Source of the DNA: JACMLD01 sp047602295
GTDB taxonomy: Bacteria; Bacteroidota; Bacteroidia; Chitinophagales; Chitinophagaceae
Direction of reading: 5' to 3'
Assembly: GCA_047602295.1 (NCBI GenBank)
Contig: JASGHP010000001.1
Location: 5,518,001-5,582,000, forward strand
Length of the DNA stretch: 64,000 bases
In this document: positions 1 to 9,090 of the stretch, one piece after another
Position numbering within the stretch: position 1 is the first letter of the stretch
Layout: every line of letters begins with the position of its first letter
The notes under the pieces: model-generated
Databases searched by the model: none
What the model was told of the DNA's origin: nothing
What the model saw: only the letters and a program-made list of their open reading frames with translations
Made by a program: the position numbers and the translations under genes

Positions 1-1110
1 AAACTGGTCAGTAACTCCATCTCCATCAGCATCATCCAAAACAGGTTTTGGAAGTTTCATGTGTTTTGGAGCATTGATTTCGTTGTAAGCATAATCCAGC
101 GGATTAGCCCACCAAAGCGGCTCGATAGCTTTTTTACCAATATTGTAATTCAAACCAACAGAAGCAAAATTATAAGAGTCGAAATCTCTTGTTTGGGCTG
201 GAACTAAAGAACCAGCATTTCCACCGGCCAAGTAAGTATTTTCCTGCCATTGCTGCCCATCCAAAAGATCTGTTTTTATTGAAGTGAACCTATCTTCTAT
301 AGCAAGATTGAATTTGTTAGACAATTTGAAAGCAACACCAATACCTAATTGTAAAGATGGTTTGAAAGATTTTCCAAAAACTTTAGGTTGTAATGGATTT
401 GTCTCAGCATGGGTTTCATAAGATTTATCCATGCCTGCTTTTAAAGCTTTCTTTACATCTTTTCTATTGCTGTATGTTCCGGAAGCTACTGAATTAAAGT
501 TGAAAGAACCGCCGGTTCCGTTATATGGTCTGCCACTTGCATCTTTAGCATTTACCCATGTGTCGTAGATTGTTCCACCTATACCACCAAATGCATAAAC
601 ATTAAAACCGGTTTTGGCTTTGTGAAAACGAACATTATTAAGCGTTACAACGCCTTGCAGGCTCAAATCCTGTATTGTTGTTTTGTAATTGTAATAAACC
701 TGGTCAGTTGCAGGGTTATAACCAGCAGACATCCAGGCTGGATTTTTTGAATACCCGTGAGAGGAACTAAAGTTCAAGCCTCTTGCGCGGTTCCATGTAT
801 ATTCAGCACGCAAAGAAAAAACATATCCTAATGCCTTGCGAACGTGTACTCCAAACCCTCCAGTTGGAAATACTGAACGAACATCACTCGCAACACTAGA
901 AACACCTCCTTTCACACCTATTTCCCATTGGTTACGGGGTTTAGCTGGAAAAGGATAAGCATTGTTTAAAAACTCATTGTGTTGCGGTTGTCGTGAGGCG
1001 GGTATCAAAGATGAATCCTTAACATCATAACCTGTTTGCACCTGCGCAAAAGATGCCGATGCAAGAAGGCATAAAATGCCGGATAAAAAAACGTTCTTTT
1101 TGCTTGCCAT
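1..1110 (-). CDS. OmpA-like outer membrane beta-barrel protein with thrombospondin type 3 repeat (3' end outside window)
   Basis: Reading the minus strand from the ATG at 1108-1110 gives an open frame to the window edge (about 370 residues), so the C-terminus is missing. It starts with a signal peptide (MASKKNVFLSG...ASASFAQ). The body is rich in alternating aromatic/glycine segments typical of a beta-barrel (GGFGVHVRKALGYVFSLRAE, FKPSLQLGIGVAFKLS). The last visible residues, DDADGDGVTDQF, are a calcium-binding thrombospondin type 3 repeat. In Bacteroidota this architecture (barrel, TSP3 repeats) normally continues into a C-terminal OmpA peptidoglycan-binding domain. That domain is not visible here and is inferred. 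It is divergent from the polyprenyl synthase gene and has its own promoter. Likely role: abundant outer membrane porin or structural anchor. Other barrel families with TSP3 repeats are possible. Confidence 0.75.
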   Translation of the reverse strand, partial: MASKKNVFLSGILCLLASASFAQVQTGYDVKDSSLIPASRQPQHNEFLNNAYPFPAKPRNQWEIGVKGGVSSVASDVRSVFPTGGFGVHVRKALGYVFSLRAEYTWNRARGLNFSSSHGYSKNPAWMSAGYNPATDQVYYNYKTTIQDLSLQGVVTLNNVRFHKAKTGFNVYAFGGIGGTIYDTWVNAKDASGRPYNGTGGSFNFNSVASGTYSNRKDVKKALKAGMDKSYETHAETNPLQPKVFGKSFKPSLQLGIGVAFKLSNKFNLAIEDRFTSIKTDLLDGQQWQENTYLAGGNAGSLVPAQTRDFDSYNFASVGLNYNIGKKAIEPLWWANPLDYAYNEINAPKHMKLPKPVLDDADGDGVTDQF

Positions 1111-1171
1111 AACTGATTTTTATGAAGATTAAATACGAATACAATATGAATACAAATTCCCCGTTCCCGTG

Positions 1172-1202
1172 CAAAAATATGCCTTAGTTAAAATATACCA
1201 AA
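1172..1202 (-). promoter_or_regulatory. Bacteroidota housekeeping promoter of the OmpA-like gene
   Basis: On the minus strand TTTG (1199-1202) is followed after exactly 19 bases by TATTTTTG (1172-1179). This matches the Bacteroidota primary sigma consensus TTTG-N19-TAnnTTTG in every defined position. It predicts a start near 1165 and a leader of about 55 nt before the OmpA-like ATG. Confidence 0.6.
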
Positions 1203-1326
1203 TTTTTTTCGCAGCAATACCACGTGCATGTTATTGCATTTCATAGTTTTGAGACAACTCTTGTCTTAAATAAGTTGCACAATCTGGGTATAAACCCCGA
1301 ATATTGTAATTTACCGTTAGTATAAA

Positions 1327-2289
1327 ATGAAATTTCCACCAGTTGTTATTGCAGACGAACTGGAAGCCTTTGAGAAGGTTTTCAAAGAATCAGTAAAAAG
1401 CCATGTTTCCTTGCTTGACACTATTATGCGTTATATCGTAAAGCGTAAAGGCAAGCAAATGAGGCCAATGTTCGTGCTCTTGGCAGCCAAACTTACGGGA
1501 ACCATTAATGATAAAACCTACCGGGCTGCTTCTTTAGTAGAGCTTTTACATACCGCTACATTGGTACATGATGATGTTGTAGATGAGTCTTATGAAAGAC
1601 GAGGCTTTTTTTCTGTAAATGCTTTGTGGAAAAACAAAATAGCCGTCCTGGTTGGCGATTACCTTTTATCCAAAGGCTTACTCTTATCCCTTGATAATGA
1701 TGATTTTGAGATACTTAAGATATTATCTCATGCAGTGAAACAAATGGCGGAAGGGGAATTATTACAAATTGAAAAAGCACGCAGTTTAAATCTACGTGAA
1801 GACACGTATTTTGAGATTATCCGTAGCAAAACCGCTTCTTTGTTGGCATCTTCCTGTGCTGCGGGAGCCTATTCTTCTTCGCAAGATCAACTGCTGGCGG
1901 CAAAAATGAAACAGTTTGGAGAATGGGTTGGTGTGGCATTTCAAATTAAAGACGATTTGTTTGATTACGGGAATGAAGATGTTGGCAAGCCGACTGGCAA
2001 CGACATTAAAGAAAAAAAACTTACCCTACCCTTAATTTATACTTTAAATAATTGCAACCCCGGGCTTAGAAAAGACCTCATATATATTATCAAGAACGAA
2101 AACCGCAGAAAAGAAAAAGTAAATGAGGTAATTGATGCAGTGAAAAAAAGTGGAGGCATTTCATATAGTCAAAAAAAGATGGAAGAATACCGCGATAAAG
2201 CGCTTCACTTGTTGTATGAATTCGAAGATTCTGAGGTAAGACGTACCCTCGAAGAGTTGGTCCGCTACACAACAGATAGAAAATATTAA
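1327..2289 (+). CDS. polyprenyl diphosphate synthase (isoprenoid chain elongation)
   Basis: A 320-residue protein of the trans-isoprenyl diphosphate synthase family. Both aspartate-rich magnesium/diphosphate motifs are visible: LVHDDVVDES (first DDxxD) near residue 84 and FQIKDDLFDY (second) near residue 214. KRKGKQMRPM near residue 40 is the conserved KxxRP-type substrate-binding segment. These enzymes add isopentenyl diphosphate to an allylic primer; in Bacteroidota the product is usually the C35-C40 side chain of menaquinone or the undecaprenyl-type carrier precursor. Product length cannot be read from sequence, so ispB/hepT-type naming is left open. Length is normal. It is followed by recJ after about 18 bases and probably co-transcribed. 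Confidence 0.9.
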   Translation: MKFPPVVIADELEAFEKVFKESVKSHVSLLDTIMRYIVKRKGKQMRPMFVLLAAKLTGTINDKTYRAASLVELLHTATLVHDDVVDESYERRGFFSVNALWKNKIAVLVGDYLLSKGLLLSLDNDDFEILKILSHAVKQMAEGELLQIEKARSLNLREDTYFEIIRSKTASLLASSCAAGAYSSSQDQLLAAKMKQFGEWVGVAFQIKDDLFDYGNEDVGKPTGNDIKEKKLTLPLIYTLNNCNPGLRKDLIYIIKNENRRKEKVNEVIDAVKKSGGISYSQKKMEEYRDKALHLLYEFEDSEVRRTLEELVRYTTDRKY

Positions 2290-2307
2290 TACTCTTTGCA
2301 AAAAATC

Positions 2308-4017
2308 ATGGAGAAAAGATGGAACATATTGGATGTGTCGAAAGACACTGTGGAAAAGCTGCAAAATTCCCTCAAAATCAGTCCGGCCATTTGTAAAATA
2401 CTTGCGCAACGAGATATTGAATCTTTTGATGATGCTAAACAATTTTTCAGACCTCAACTGGAGCAGCTTCACAGCCCCTGGTTGATGAAAGATATGCGCA
2501 AAGCCTGCGATCGCTTATTTACAGCTTTCAACAATAAGGAAAAAATCCTTGTATTTGGAGATTATGATGTAGATGGCACTACTGCAGTGGCCTGCATGTA
2601 TCAGTTCTTAATAAAAATTTATACCCCGGATTTAATAGATTTCTACATTCCCCATCGCTATAGAGAAGGATATGGCATATCTAAACAGGGAATTGATTTT
2701 GCGAAAGAAAATGATTTTACACTTATTCTTTCACTTGATTGCGGCATCAAGTCTGTAGACCTTATACAATATGCAAAAGAAATCGGCATAGACTTTATAG
2801 TTTGTGACCACCACTTGCCGGAAGAAACCCTTCCCCCTGCTGTTGCTATTCTTAATCCCAAACAAAAAGATTGCAACTATCCCTATAAAGAACTTTGCGG
2901 TTGCGGAGTTGGCTTCAAATTAATTTCTGCACTTGCCCAAGAGCTACAATTGCCTGAAGAATCTTATTACTGTTACCTCGACCTGGTAGCAACAGCCATT
3001 GCTGCAGATATCGTTCCTATGACGGGTGAAAACCGTATACTCGCTTTTTATGGCGTGAAGAGGGTAAATGAATCTCCTTCTAATGGTATAAGGGCCTTAA
3101 TTGAACTGAGTGGTATAAAAAATACGCAACTGCATATTACTAACCTGGTTTTTGTAATAGCGCCACGTGTAAACGCTGCAGGCAGAATGGACGATGCGAG
3201 AAAAGCCGTGCAACTTTTTATAGAGCCAGATTATAAAAAAGCTTTGGCATATGCAGAGATGCTTCATAACGACAATACCGATCGCAAAGAAGCAGATAGC
3301 AACATCACTGATGAAGCCTTGGCTATTATAGAAAGTGATACAACATTAATTACTAGAAAATCTACTGTTGTATATAAATCGCATTGGCACAAAGGCGTTG
3401 TTGGTATTGTTGCTTCCAGGCTTATTGAAAAATATTATCGTCCCACAATTGTATTAACTCAAAGCGGCGATGTAATAGCAGGTAGTGCCAGAAGCGTTCC
3501 AGGCTTTAATCTTTATGAAGCTATTTATGCATGCAGGGAACACCTGCTGGGCTTTGGAGGTCATTTTGCTGCTGCAGGTCTTAGCCTGTTGCCAGAACAG
3601 TTATCAGCCTTTAGCCAAAAATTTGAATCAGTAATTGCATCAACTATAAACGACCAATTACTAATACCAGAACTTGTGATTGATGCAGAACTGCAATTCA
3701 CAAGCATTAATCAACCTTTCTATAATATTATTACGCAAATGGAGCCGTTTGGCCCGGAAAATTTAAGGCCTGTTTTTATAGCCCGGCAAGTTGTAGACAA
3801 TGGCTGGTCCAGGATTGTGAAAGAGGACCACATAAAATTTTCGTTACAACAAAACAATATAGTATTAAGTGGAATAGGTTTTGGCATGGCAGATAAATTT
3901 TACCTGCTGCAATCAAAGCAATTATTGGATGTTGTTTTTACCCTTGATGAAAATGAATGGAATGGCAATAAATCAATACAATTGAAAGTGATAGACTTCA
4001 GGCCATCTGAAAACTAA
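2308..4017 (+). CDS. recJ: single-stranded-DNA-specific exonuclease RecJ
   Basis: A RecJ-type DHH phosphoesterase of about 569 residues. Motifs seen: DYDVDGTTA (motif I), SLDCGI (motif II), DHHLPEE (motif III, DHH), and GFGGHFAAAG in the DHHA1 domain (GGH motif). The C-terminal OB-type segment begins around residue 455. RecJ degrades single-stranded DNA 5' to 3' in recombination, mismatch and base-excision repair. An in-frame TTG at 2296 would add four residues; the ATG at 2308 (MEKRWNILDV) is preferred because the mature start resembles other Bacteroidota RecJ. The TAA stop (4015-4017) overlaps the TAG stop of the convergent PorP gene (4014-4016), leaving no room for a terminator between them. 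Confidence 0.92.
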   Translation: MEKRWNILDVSKDTVEKLQNSLKISPAICKILAQRDIESFDDAKQFFRPQLEQLHSPWLMKDMRKACDRLFTAFNNKEKILVFGDYDVDGTTAVACMYQFLIKIYTPDLIDFYIPHRYREGYGISKQGIDFAKENDFTLILSLDCGIKSVDLIQYAKEIGIDFIVCDHHLPEETLPPAVAILNPKQKDCNYPYKELCGCGVGFKLISALAQELQLPEESYYCYLDLVATAIAADIVPMTGENRILAFYGVKRVNESPSNGIRALIELSGIKNTQLHITNLVFVIAPRVNAAGRMDDARKAVQLFIEPDYKKALAYAEMLHNDNTDRKEADSNITDEALAIIESDTTLITRKSTVVYKSHWHKGVVGIVASRLIEKYYRPTIVLTQSGDVIAGSARSVPGFNLYEAIYACREHLLGFGGHFAAAGLSLLPEQLSAFSQKFESVIASTINDQLLIPELVIDAELQFTSINQPFYNIITQMEPFGPENLRPVFIARQVVDNGWSRIVKEDHIKFSLQQNNIVLSGIGFGMADKFYLLQSKQLLDVVFTLDENEWNGNKSIQLKVIDFRPSEN

Positions 4018-5063
4018 TTTCTAAAACTAGGGCACCATGATTGTTTTCTTGCTGCATCATACTGGCCATAAAAACCCTGGTTTACTATAGAAAATTCAAT
4101 TGCACCTCTTGAATTATTATAGGCAGCCAAAGAAGAAGTAGTAACATCATAAGTAAAGCTTATCCGCAGCATCTTCCATTGAAAGCCAAGGAGCGGAATA
4201 AAAGCATCTTTCACCCTGTAATAAACACCGCCAATCAATTGTATCTCCCCATCTCCTGTCAGATTATAGTTGGCGCTTAGCCCAGCTACTGCTTCACTGG
4301 CTCCGGCCTGGTTGGTGTAATATGCCATTGGGTTTACAATTACCATATCATTTACCTTAAAACTGCCATTCAAAAAACCGATGTAACGGGGAGAAAGGCT
4401 ATTATCGTAGCCAGGCGTCGCATCAAAAAAACTTTCTTTGGGCTTATTCAGATGCTGAATAGAAAAACCGCCATTTACATATACTTTATCAGAAGGAAAA
4501 TAAGCATAGTTTAAACCAGCCTGCACATCCAGGTAACTTGTAGAGCTACTGATAAAGGCAACTGAGCTAGGCACGCCTGCATCAAAAAAACCGGTTGCCT
4601 TATTAAACTGATCTGGAAATTTCAATTGCGTTGGATCTACTCTTTTATTAGCCCAACCAATATTAAAGCCCGCAGTAACCAAACTACCAAGACCTATTTG
4701 CTGATGATATGCCAATGAGCCATATATTTTGGTAGAAGTCAGGTTTCCGCTTCCAGCTACATCTCTTAAAATTACGCCGCCAACACCTACCCAGCCATTT
4801 TCAATTCTATCTCTAAAAACCTGTGCATCTCCCCAAATACTCATTGTTTTATAAGGGGCTCCCAGCACATTCACCCACTGGTTCCTGTAATTGGCACCAA
4901 TCCGGTAATCGGCATCTGGTATAAAACCTGTATTGGCCGGGTTCGTAGTTAGTGGAGAATTAAAAAATTGCGAGAAATGTAAATCCTGGCCAAACAAAAA
5001 CAGTCTTGCAAAAATGAGCACACAGGACAAAATAATCTTTTTGTACCAGGCATTTGTTCTCAT
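4014..5063 (-). CDS. type IX secretion system membrane protein, PorP/SprF family
   Basis: About 349 residues from the ATG at 5061-5063, which begins a signal peptide (MRTNAWYKKIILSCV...LFLFGQ). A longer frame to 5135 only adds 24 polar residues ahead of that peptide and is disfavoured. The mature start DLHFSQFFNSPLTTNPANTG is the hallmark of the PorP/SprF family, followed by ADYRIGANYRNQW and a repetitive outer-membrane barrel. In T9SS organisms each PorP/SprF-like protein usually serves a partner cargo with a type B sorting domain, letting it reach or stay on the cell surface (as SprF does for SprB). The gene directly upstream on the same strand encodes exactly such a cargo, so the pair is read as one transcription unit. 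Function as partner is inference from order. Confidence 0.88.
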   Translation of the reverse strand: MRTNAWYKKIILSCVLIFARLFLFGQDLHFSQFFNSPLTTNPANTGFIPDADYRIGANYRNQWVNVLGAPYKTMSIWGDAQVFRDRIENGWVGVGGVILRDVAGSGNLTSTKIYGSLAYHQQIGLGSLVTAGFNIGWANKRVDPTQLKFPDQFNKATGFFDAGVPSSVAFISSSTSYLDVQAGLNYAYFPSDKVYVNGGFSIQHLNKPKESFFDATPGYDNSLSPRYIGFLNGSFKVNDMVIVNPMAYYTNQAGASEAVAGLSANYNLTGDGEIQLIGGVYYRVKDAFIPLLGFQWKMLRISFTYDVTTSSLAAYNNSRGAIEFSIVNQGFYGQYDAARKQSWCPSFRN

Positions 5064-5193
5064 TTCAACATTTGTTGCGTCGCACACTTGTGCGGTAGAA
5101 ACAATCTTCAACTGCAGGCTTCTATTCTCACGCATTGGTTAATCTTTATGTTTCCAGAATAATAATTCTTAACAATAATAACATGTGTTTGTT

Positions 5194-8100
5194 CTAACGC
5201 AAAAGCGTAATATCTCCCTTCTTGCTGGCCCTTGTACCGTCTGTAAATTCCACTTCAAGCGTATATGCGTAGACGTCCATGGGTTGTATTACACCTTTAT
5301 ACTTGCCATCCCATCCCACATTGGGGCTATTGCTTTCAAATACAAGATTGCCAACCCGGTTATATATCCGCCATCTCATTTTGCCAATTCCATATCCTCT
5401 CACATATACAATATTGTTAGCGGAATTTTGAGCAGGTGTAAACGCATTAGGCACATCAAGCTTGGGCACAATAATTACAACCAGGTTAGCAGACGCAGTA
5501 TCCGGGCAACCAGCTGCACTATAAGCTATCAACATTGCTTTAAATGTACCAGCTGTATTATATTGGTGATCTATATTAGCCCTGCTAAAAGTCGTTAAAG
5601 TATCACCATCTCCAAACACCCATTTAAACCTTATTGCATCCGGAGAAGAAGTATTGGTGAATGTGTAAGGAGTATTTTCCTGTGGTGTTACAGGTATATA
5701 TGTGAATGATGCCTGCGGCTTGTCTGCCATGGTCACCGTCATGGTTGTTGAATCAATCTTATTACAGGTAGAAGTATCAATGGCTACCAGCTTAACAGTA
5801 TAAGTGCCGGGAGTTGTATAAGTGTGTGTTACAGTTGCACCCGCATCATTAGACGTGCCGCCATCACCAAAATCCCAGAAAAAGTCTGTACCAGCCATAG
5901 ACGTGTTATTAAACACAGCGTCATCTGGTATGCAAGCCAATGGTGCAGTATTAAACTGGGCTTTAACCAGTGGGGCAACACGCAATAATATGGTAAGTGA
6001 ATCAGGGGCATTACAATAATTAGTATCTGCCAACACAAGTTTTACATTATACGAACCGGGTGCAGAATAACTATGTGTTATAGCTGCAGGGCCAGAAACC
6101 ACCCTTGGTGTGCCATCTCCAAAATCCCATATGAAAGTCTGATTACCGAATGGTTGGGCAGTAGGCGAATAAGTTGATGTATTGGTAAACTGGTACGACA
6201 ATGATTCGCAGGGTTGCAATTTATTGGCCTTAAAACCAAGGTAGGCTTCATTATTTCTTACACGAACTGTTGTATACACGGTATCGCGGATATTACAGGT
6301 AGTAGAATCAATACCTACCAGCATTACTCTATAATCGCCCACATTATTGTACACGTGTTGAACATTAAAATCTGTTGTAAAAACAGAAGGGGAGCCATCG
6401 CCAAAATTCCATTCGTAACTGGTAGCATTCCTTACTGTGTCTTTGAATTGCACAGTTAAAGGAACACAGCCTGAAGTATCAAATACGCCATTAATGAAAG
6501 CTCTTACACCTGCGCCTACACCCGCAAAATTGAATGCAATTTTTACTACGCCAAGATTACAGCCCTGGTTGCCTGCGCCATTGCGTGGACTTACTACACC
6601 CGGCGTGGTTGGATAAGGAGGATTGGGCGCACCGTCAATGCTGTTGCCTTCGCAATTGGCACAAATGGCCTGGTATATAACACCCTGTTGATCGTATCGG
6701 CTGGTACCTCCGTCTACGTGTTCGCCAAAGCCACTGGGGCCATTACCACCCTGCCCAAAGTATGAACCATACAGCAAAGAAGCTGCATCTTTCCTGATTA
6801 CAATAAAATAGAAATCCTTATTGTCTGTTATAGATTTTATAGCATTAGAAGTAATGGGCATACCCTGCACACCCAACTGACCAAATACATCGCCCTGGGC
6901 GAACGGAGAACCACCCCAGCCAGAAACATAAACATTTTCACACCTGTCTACAAGGAATGCTACGGGCGAAATATTAGGATAAGAAAGTGGAGAATTACCA
7001 GTACCAAATACTGTTGAGTAAACATAATCACTCAAATCTTTCTTAAGCTTTACAATAAACTGTTTAGAGTTTGGAATATTATAAGTGGCATTTACAATAG
7101 GCCAGGTGCCTTCTGTTATACCCATTACATAAGGATAGCCAAGCTTATCAAACTTGATTCCGTAGATGGCATCATAAGCGGATGTGCCCATATACGTAGT
7201 AGCAATGATAGCACTACCGTCGCTTTTTATTTCAGATACAAAACCATCTGGTGGAGGATCCGTTGCGTTGGCAGAGTTATTTAAAGCTGGTTGTTTAACA
7301 CCTGTCTTAGGTCCGGGAAAATCCGGACTGGTTGTAGTGCCCGCAACAAAAAGATTTCCTGTTTCCGGGCTAATATCCATTACAAAAACACCATCGTCGC
7401 CAGAACCTCCGAGATATGTACTAAAAAGAATATTATTACAGCTTGGATCAAGCTTCATTAAAATACCATCCTGTTTACCACCCAGTGTAGTTTGCATAGC
7501 ATTTACCATTGGAAAATTGGTAGACTGTGTTTGAGTAACCAAGTAGATATTAGACGCTTTATCCAATATTACTTCTCCACGTGAATCATCGCCATAAAAC
7601 CTGAGTGTTCTTATTTTCCTGGCAACTGCGCCACGTTGGTCTTCTATATTTGCTGCATCCAGACCGCTGCCGCCAATGCGCAAAGCCCCAATAAAAGAGG
7701 TTCCTCCTGCATTTAGTTTTAATACAAATAAATCTGCCCCCGTAGCATTTACACCAGGTGGCAGCACCGTGTTTCCTGGAAAATTGGTAGAATAAGTGCG
7801 CCCCATCATTACCAGGTTTCCCTGCGGATCGGAAAACATACTAAGCGGATAATCGTTTCCGCCACCACCTATAAAAGTACTATAGATCCTGGAAGTGCCA
7901 TCTGGGCTGAAGCGGGTTAAGCCTACGTCCCAAGTGCCTCCTTTATTGGTAGTTTGCACGGCGCCAGCTGTTACCGGAAAACCGTTTCCACTAACAATAC
8001 CTGCTCCAAAAAGACTTCCATCTGGTCCCGGTGTTGCAGTAAAACCCCAATTATCTGTTGTGCTTCCTGTAAAAGAAGAAAAAATAACCGTAGGATCTAT

Positions 8101-8949
8101 GATAAGCGTATTGCTTTTGCTATATGATTTGATTTTAAACCTAACTGTATTGTCGTTAACTATTTCAAATTTGCAATTGACTTCTGTTTTACCATTTACT
8201 TTATCGTATTGGTAACTATAGGGCGCCAATTCCTTTACGTCGCCCACAGAAGTTTTTATATAGAGCTGATTATTTTTTACAAGCAATTTGTCTGCACCAT
8301 CATAGTGCATTACAATATCATTAGGATTGCCGCCCGGGCTTACAACAATATCATATTTAAGCGACCCATTCTCTGCATAATAACGCACATCTATGCCAGG
8401 ATACATGTTGTGATATGTAACACCCTTGTATATTTTACAATTACTGGCCCATTTAGAAGGATCATTGCCAAGCAGGTAATTGTTATAAGATTCCTGTACT
8501 TTCTCAGGCATCAGTTCCACATCATCACTGGCGCCATCAAAATAAACTTTATATGCATGGCTCCGAATATCTACCGATGACGCAGCAATGGCCTGGTTTA
8601 ATGTAGCGGCAGAAGTACTATTGGTTGTTGCAGTAGCAGTACGAAGATTACCTGCATCCACATGACCACCGGTAGTTCCTTGTCCGCCTGCAGTAGTTGA
8701 TGAAGCAGTACCGCCATGGCTTATGTCGTGCATCTTTTTCAGATCATCAGCATTATTAAGCAAAACAGTAAATCCTTTTTTTTCAAGGAAAAAAGATCCA
8801 CTGGGAATGTTGCCCATAAATTTTACCTGGCTATTCCACTGGCCTTTATTTTCTATAAAATCAAAATTGCTTTGTTGTGCGTTTATGCTAACGGCAAAAA
8901 ATGAAGATAATAACAGGAGTAAAAGAGATATCTGCGTTTGTGTCTTCAA
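5194..8949 (-). CDS. large secreted PKD-domain adhesin-like protein with T9SS type B sorting domain
   Basis: 1251 residues. Order: signal peptide (QISLLLLLLSSFFAVSINAQ); an N-terminal domain opening with FIENKGQWNSQVKFMGN, found in many Bacteroidota surface proteins (to about residue 290); a beta-propeller-like SBBP-repeat region with recurrent FSTYLGGSGDDG / YGSYFGQGGNG strands (300-800); four PKD domains (about 823-1165) with WNFGDGSP, WDFGDGTP, WDFGDGG and WVFGDGD cores; and a C-terminal domain beginning VPNAFTPAQNSANN, the gliding-motility-associated type B signal. Such proteins cross the outer membrane through the T9SS and are surface-attached or filamentous. The only available start is TTG (8947-8949); an in-frame stop lies just upstream. 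The PorP/SprF-like gene follows on the same strand. Cargo role is well supported; ligand unknown. Confidence 0.9.
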   Translation of the reverse strand: MKTQTQISLLLLLLSSFFAVSINAQQSNFDFIENKGQWNSQVKFMGNIPSGSFFLEKKGFTVLLNNADDLKKMHDISHGGTASSTTAGGQGTTGGHVDAGNLRTATATTNSTSAATLNQAIAASSVDIRSHAYKVYFDGASDDVELMPEKVQESYNNYLLGNDPSKWASNCKIYKGVTYHNMYPGIDVRYYAENGSLKYDIVVSPGGNPNDIVMHYDGADKLLVKNNQLYIKTSVGDVKELAPYSYQYDKVNGKTEVNCKFEIVNDNTVRFKIKSYSKSNTLIIDPTVIFSSFTGSTTDNWGFTATPGPDGSLFGAGIVSGNGFPVTAGAVQTTNKGGTWDVGLTRFSPDGTSRIYSTFIGGGGNDYPLSMFSDPQGNLVMMGRTYSTNFPGNTVLPPGVNATGADLFVLKLNAGGTSFIGALRIGGSGLDAANIEDQRGAVARKIRTLRFYGDDSRGEVILDKASNIYLVTQTQSTNFPMVNAMQTTLGGKQDGILMKLDPSCNNILFSTYLGGSGDDGVFVMDISPETGNLFVAGTTTSPDFPGPKTGVKQPALNNSANATDPPPDGFVSEIKSDGSAIIATTYMGTSAYDAIYGIKFDKLGYPYVMGITEGTWPIVNATYNIPNSKQFIVKLKKDLSDYVYSTVFGTGNSPLSYPNISPVAFLVDRCENVYVSGWGGSPFAQGDVFGQLGVQGMPITSNAIKSITDNKDFYFIVIRKDAASLLYGSYFGQGGNGPSGFGEHVDGGTSRYDQQGVIYQAICANCEGNSIDGAPNPPYPTTPGVVSPRNGAGNQGCNLGVVKIAFNFAGVGAGVRAFINGVFDTSGCVPLTVQFKDTVRNATSYEWNFGDGSPSVFTTDFNVQHVYNNVGDYRVMLVGIDSTTCNIRDTVYTTVRVRNNEAYLGFKANKLQPCESLSYQFTNTSTYSPTAQPFGNQTFIWDFGDGTPRVVSGPAAITHSYSAPGSYNVKLVLADTNYCNAPDSLTILLRVAPLVKAQFNTAPLACIPDDAVFNNTSMAGTDFFWDFGDGGTSNDAGATVTHTYTTPGTYTVKLVAIDTSTCNKIDSTTMTVTMADKPQASFTYIPVTPQENTPYTFTNTSSPDAIRFKWVFGDGDTLTTFSRANIDHQYNTAGTFKAMLIAYSAAGCPDTASANLVVIIVPKLDVPNAFTPAQNSANNIVYVRGYGIGKMRWRIYNRVGNLVFESNSPNVGWDGKYKGVIQPMDVYAYTLEVEFTDGTRASKKGDITLLR

Positions 8950-9090
8950 AATATGTCTGGTTTACCTATTTTAAACGATAATTGCCCCTAAATGTTATTG
9001 CTTAGACCCGCCTTTACAAAGATACCAACGCAGCATTACCTTTTGTTAACTGAGAAAGAGTAGTTTAATAAAGGTTTAATACAGTCTTAT

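Noticed and set aside
5185..8974. Several open frames on the plus strand opposite the PKD protein gene
   Set aside because: They lack domain-like composition and follow the codon shadow of the long minus-strand gene.
9017..9024. TATCTTTG (minus strand) as promoter of the PKD protein gene
   Set aside because: The -7 element matches, but no TTG is found at the -33 distance. It stays a possibility only.
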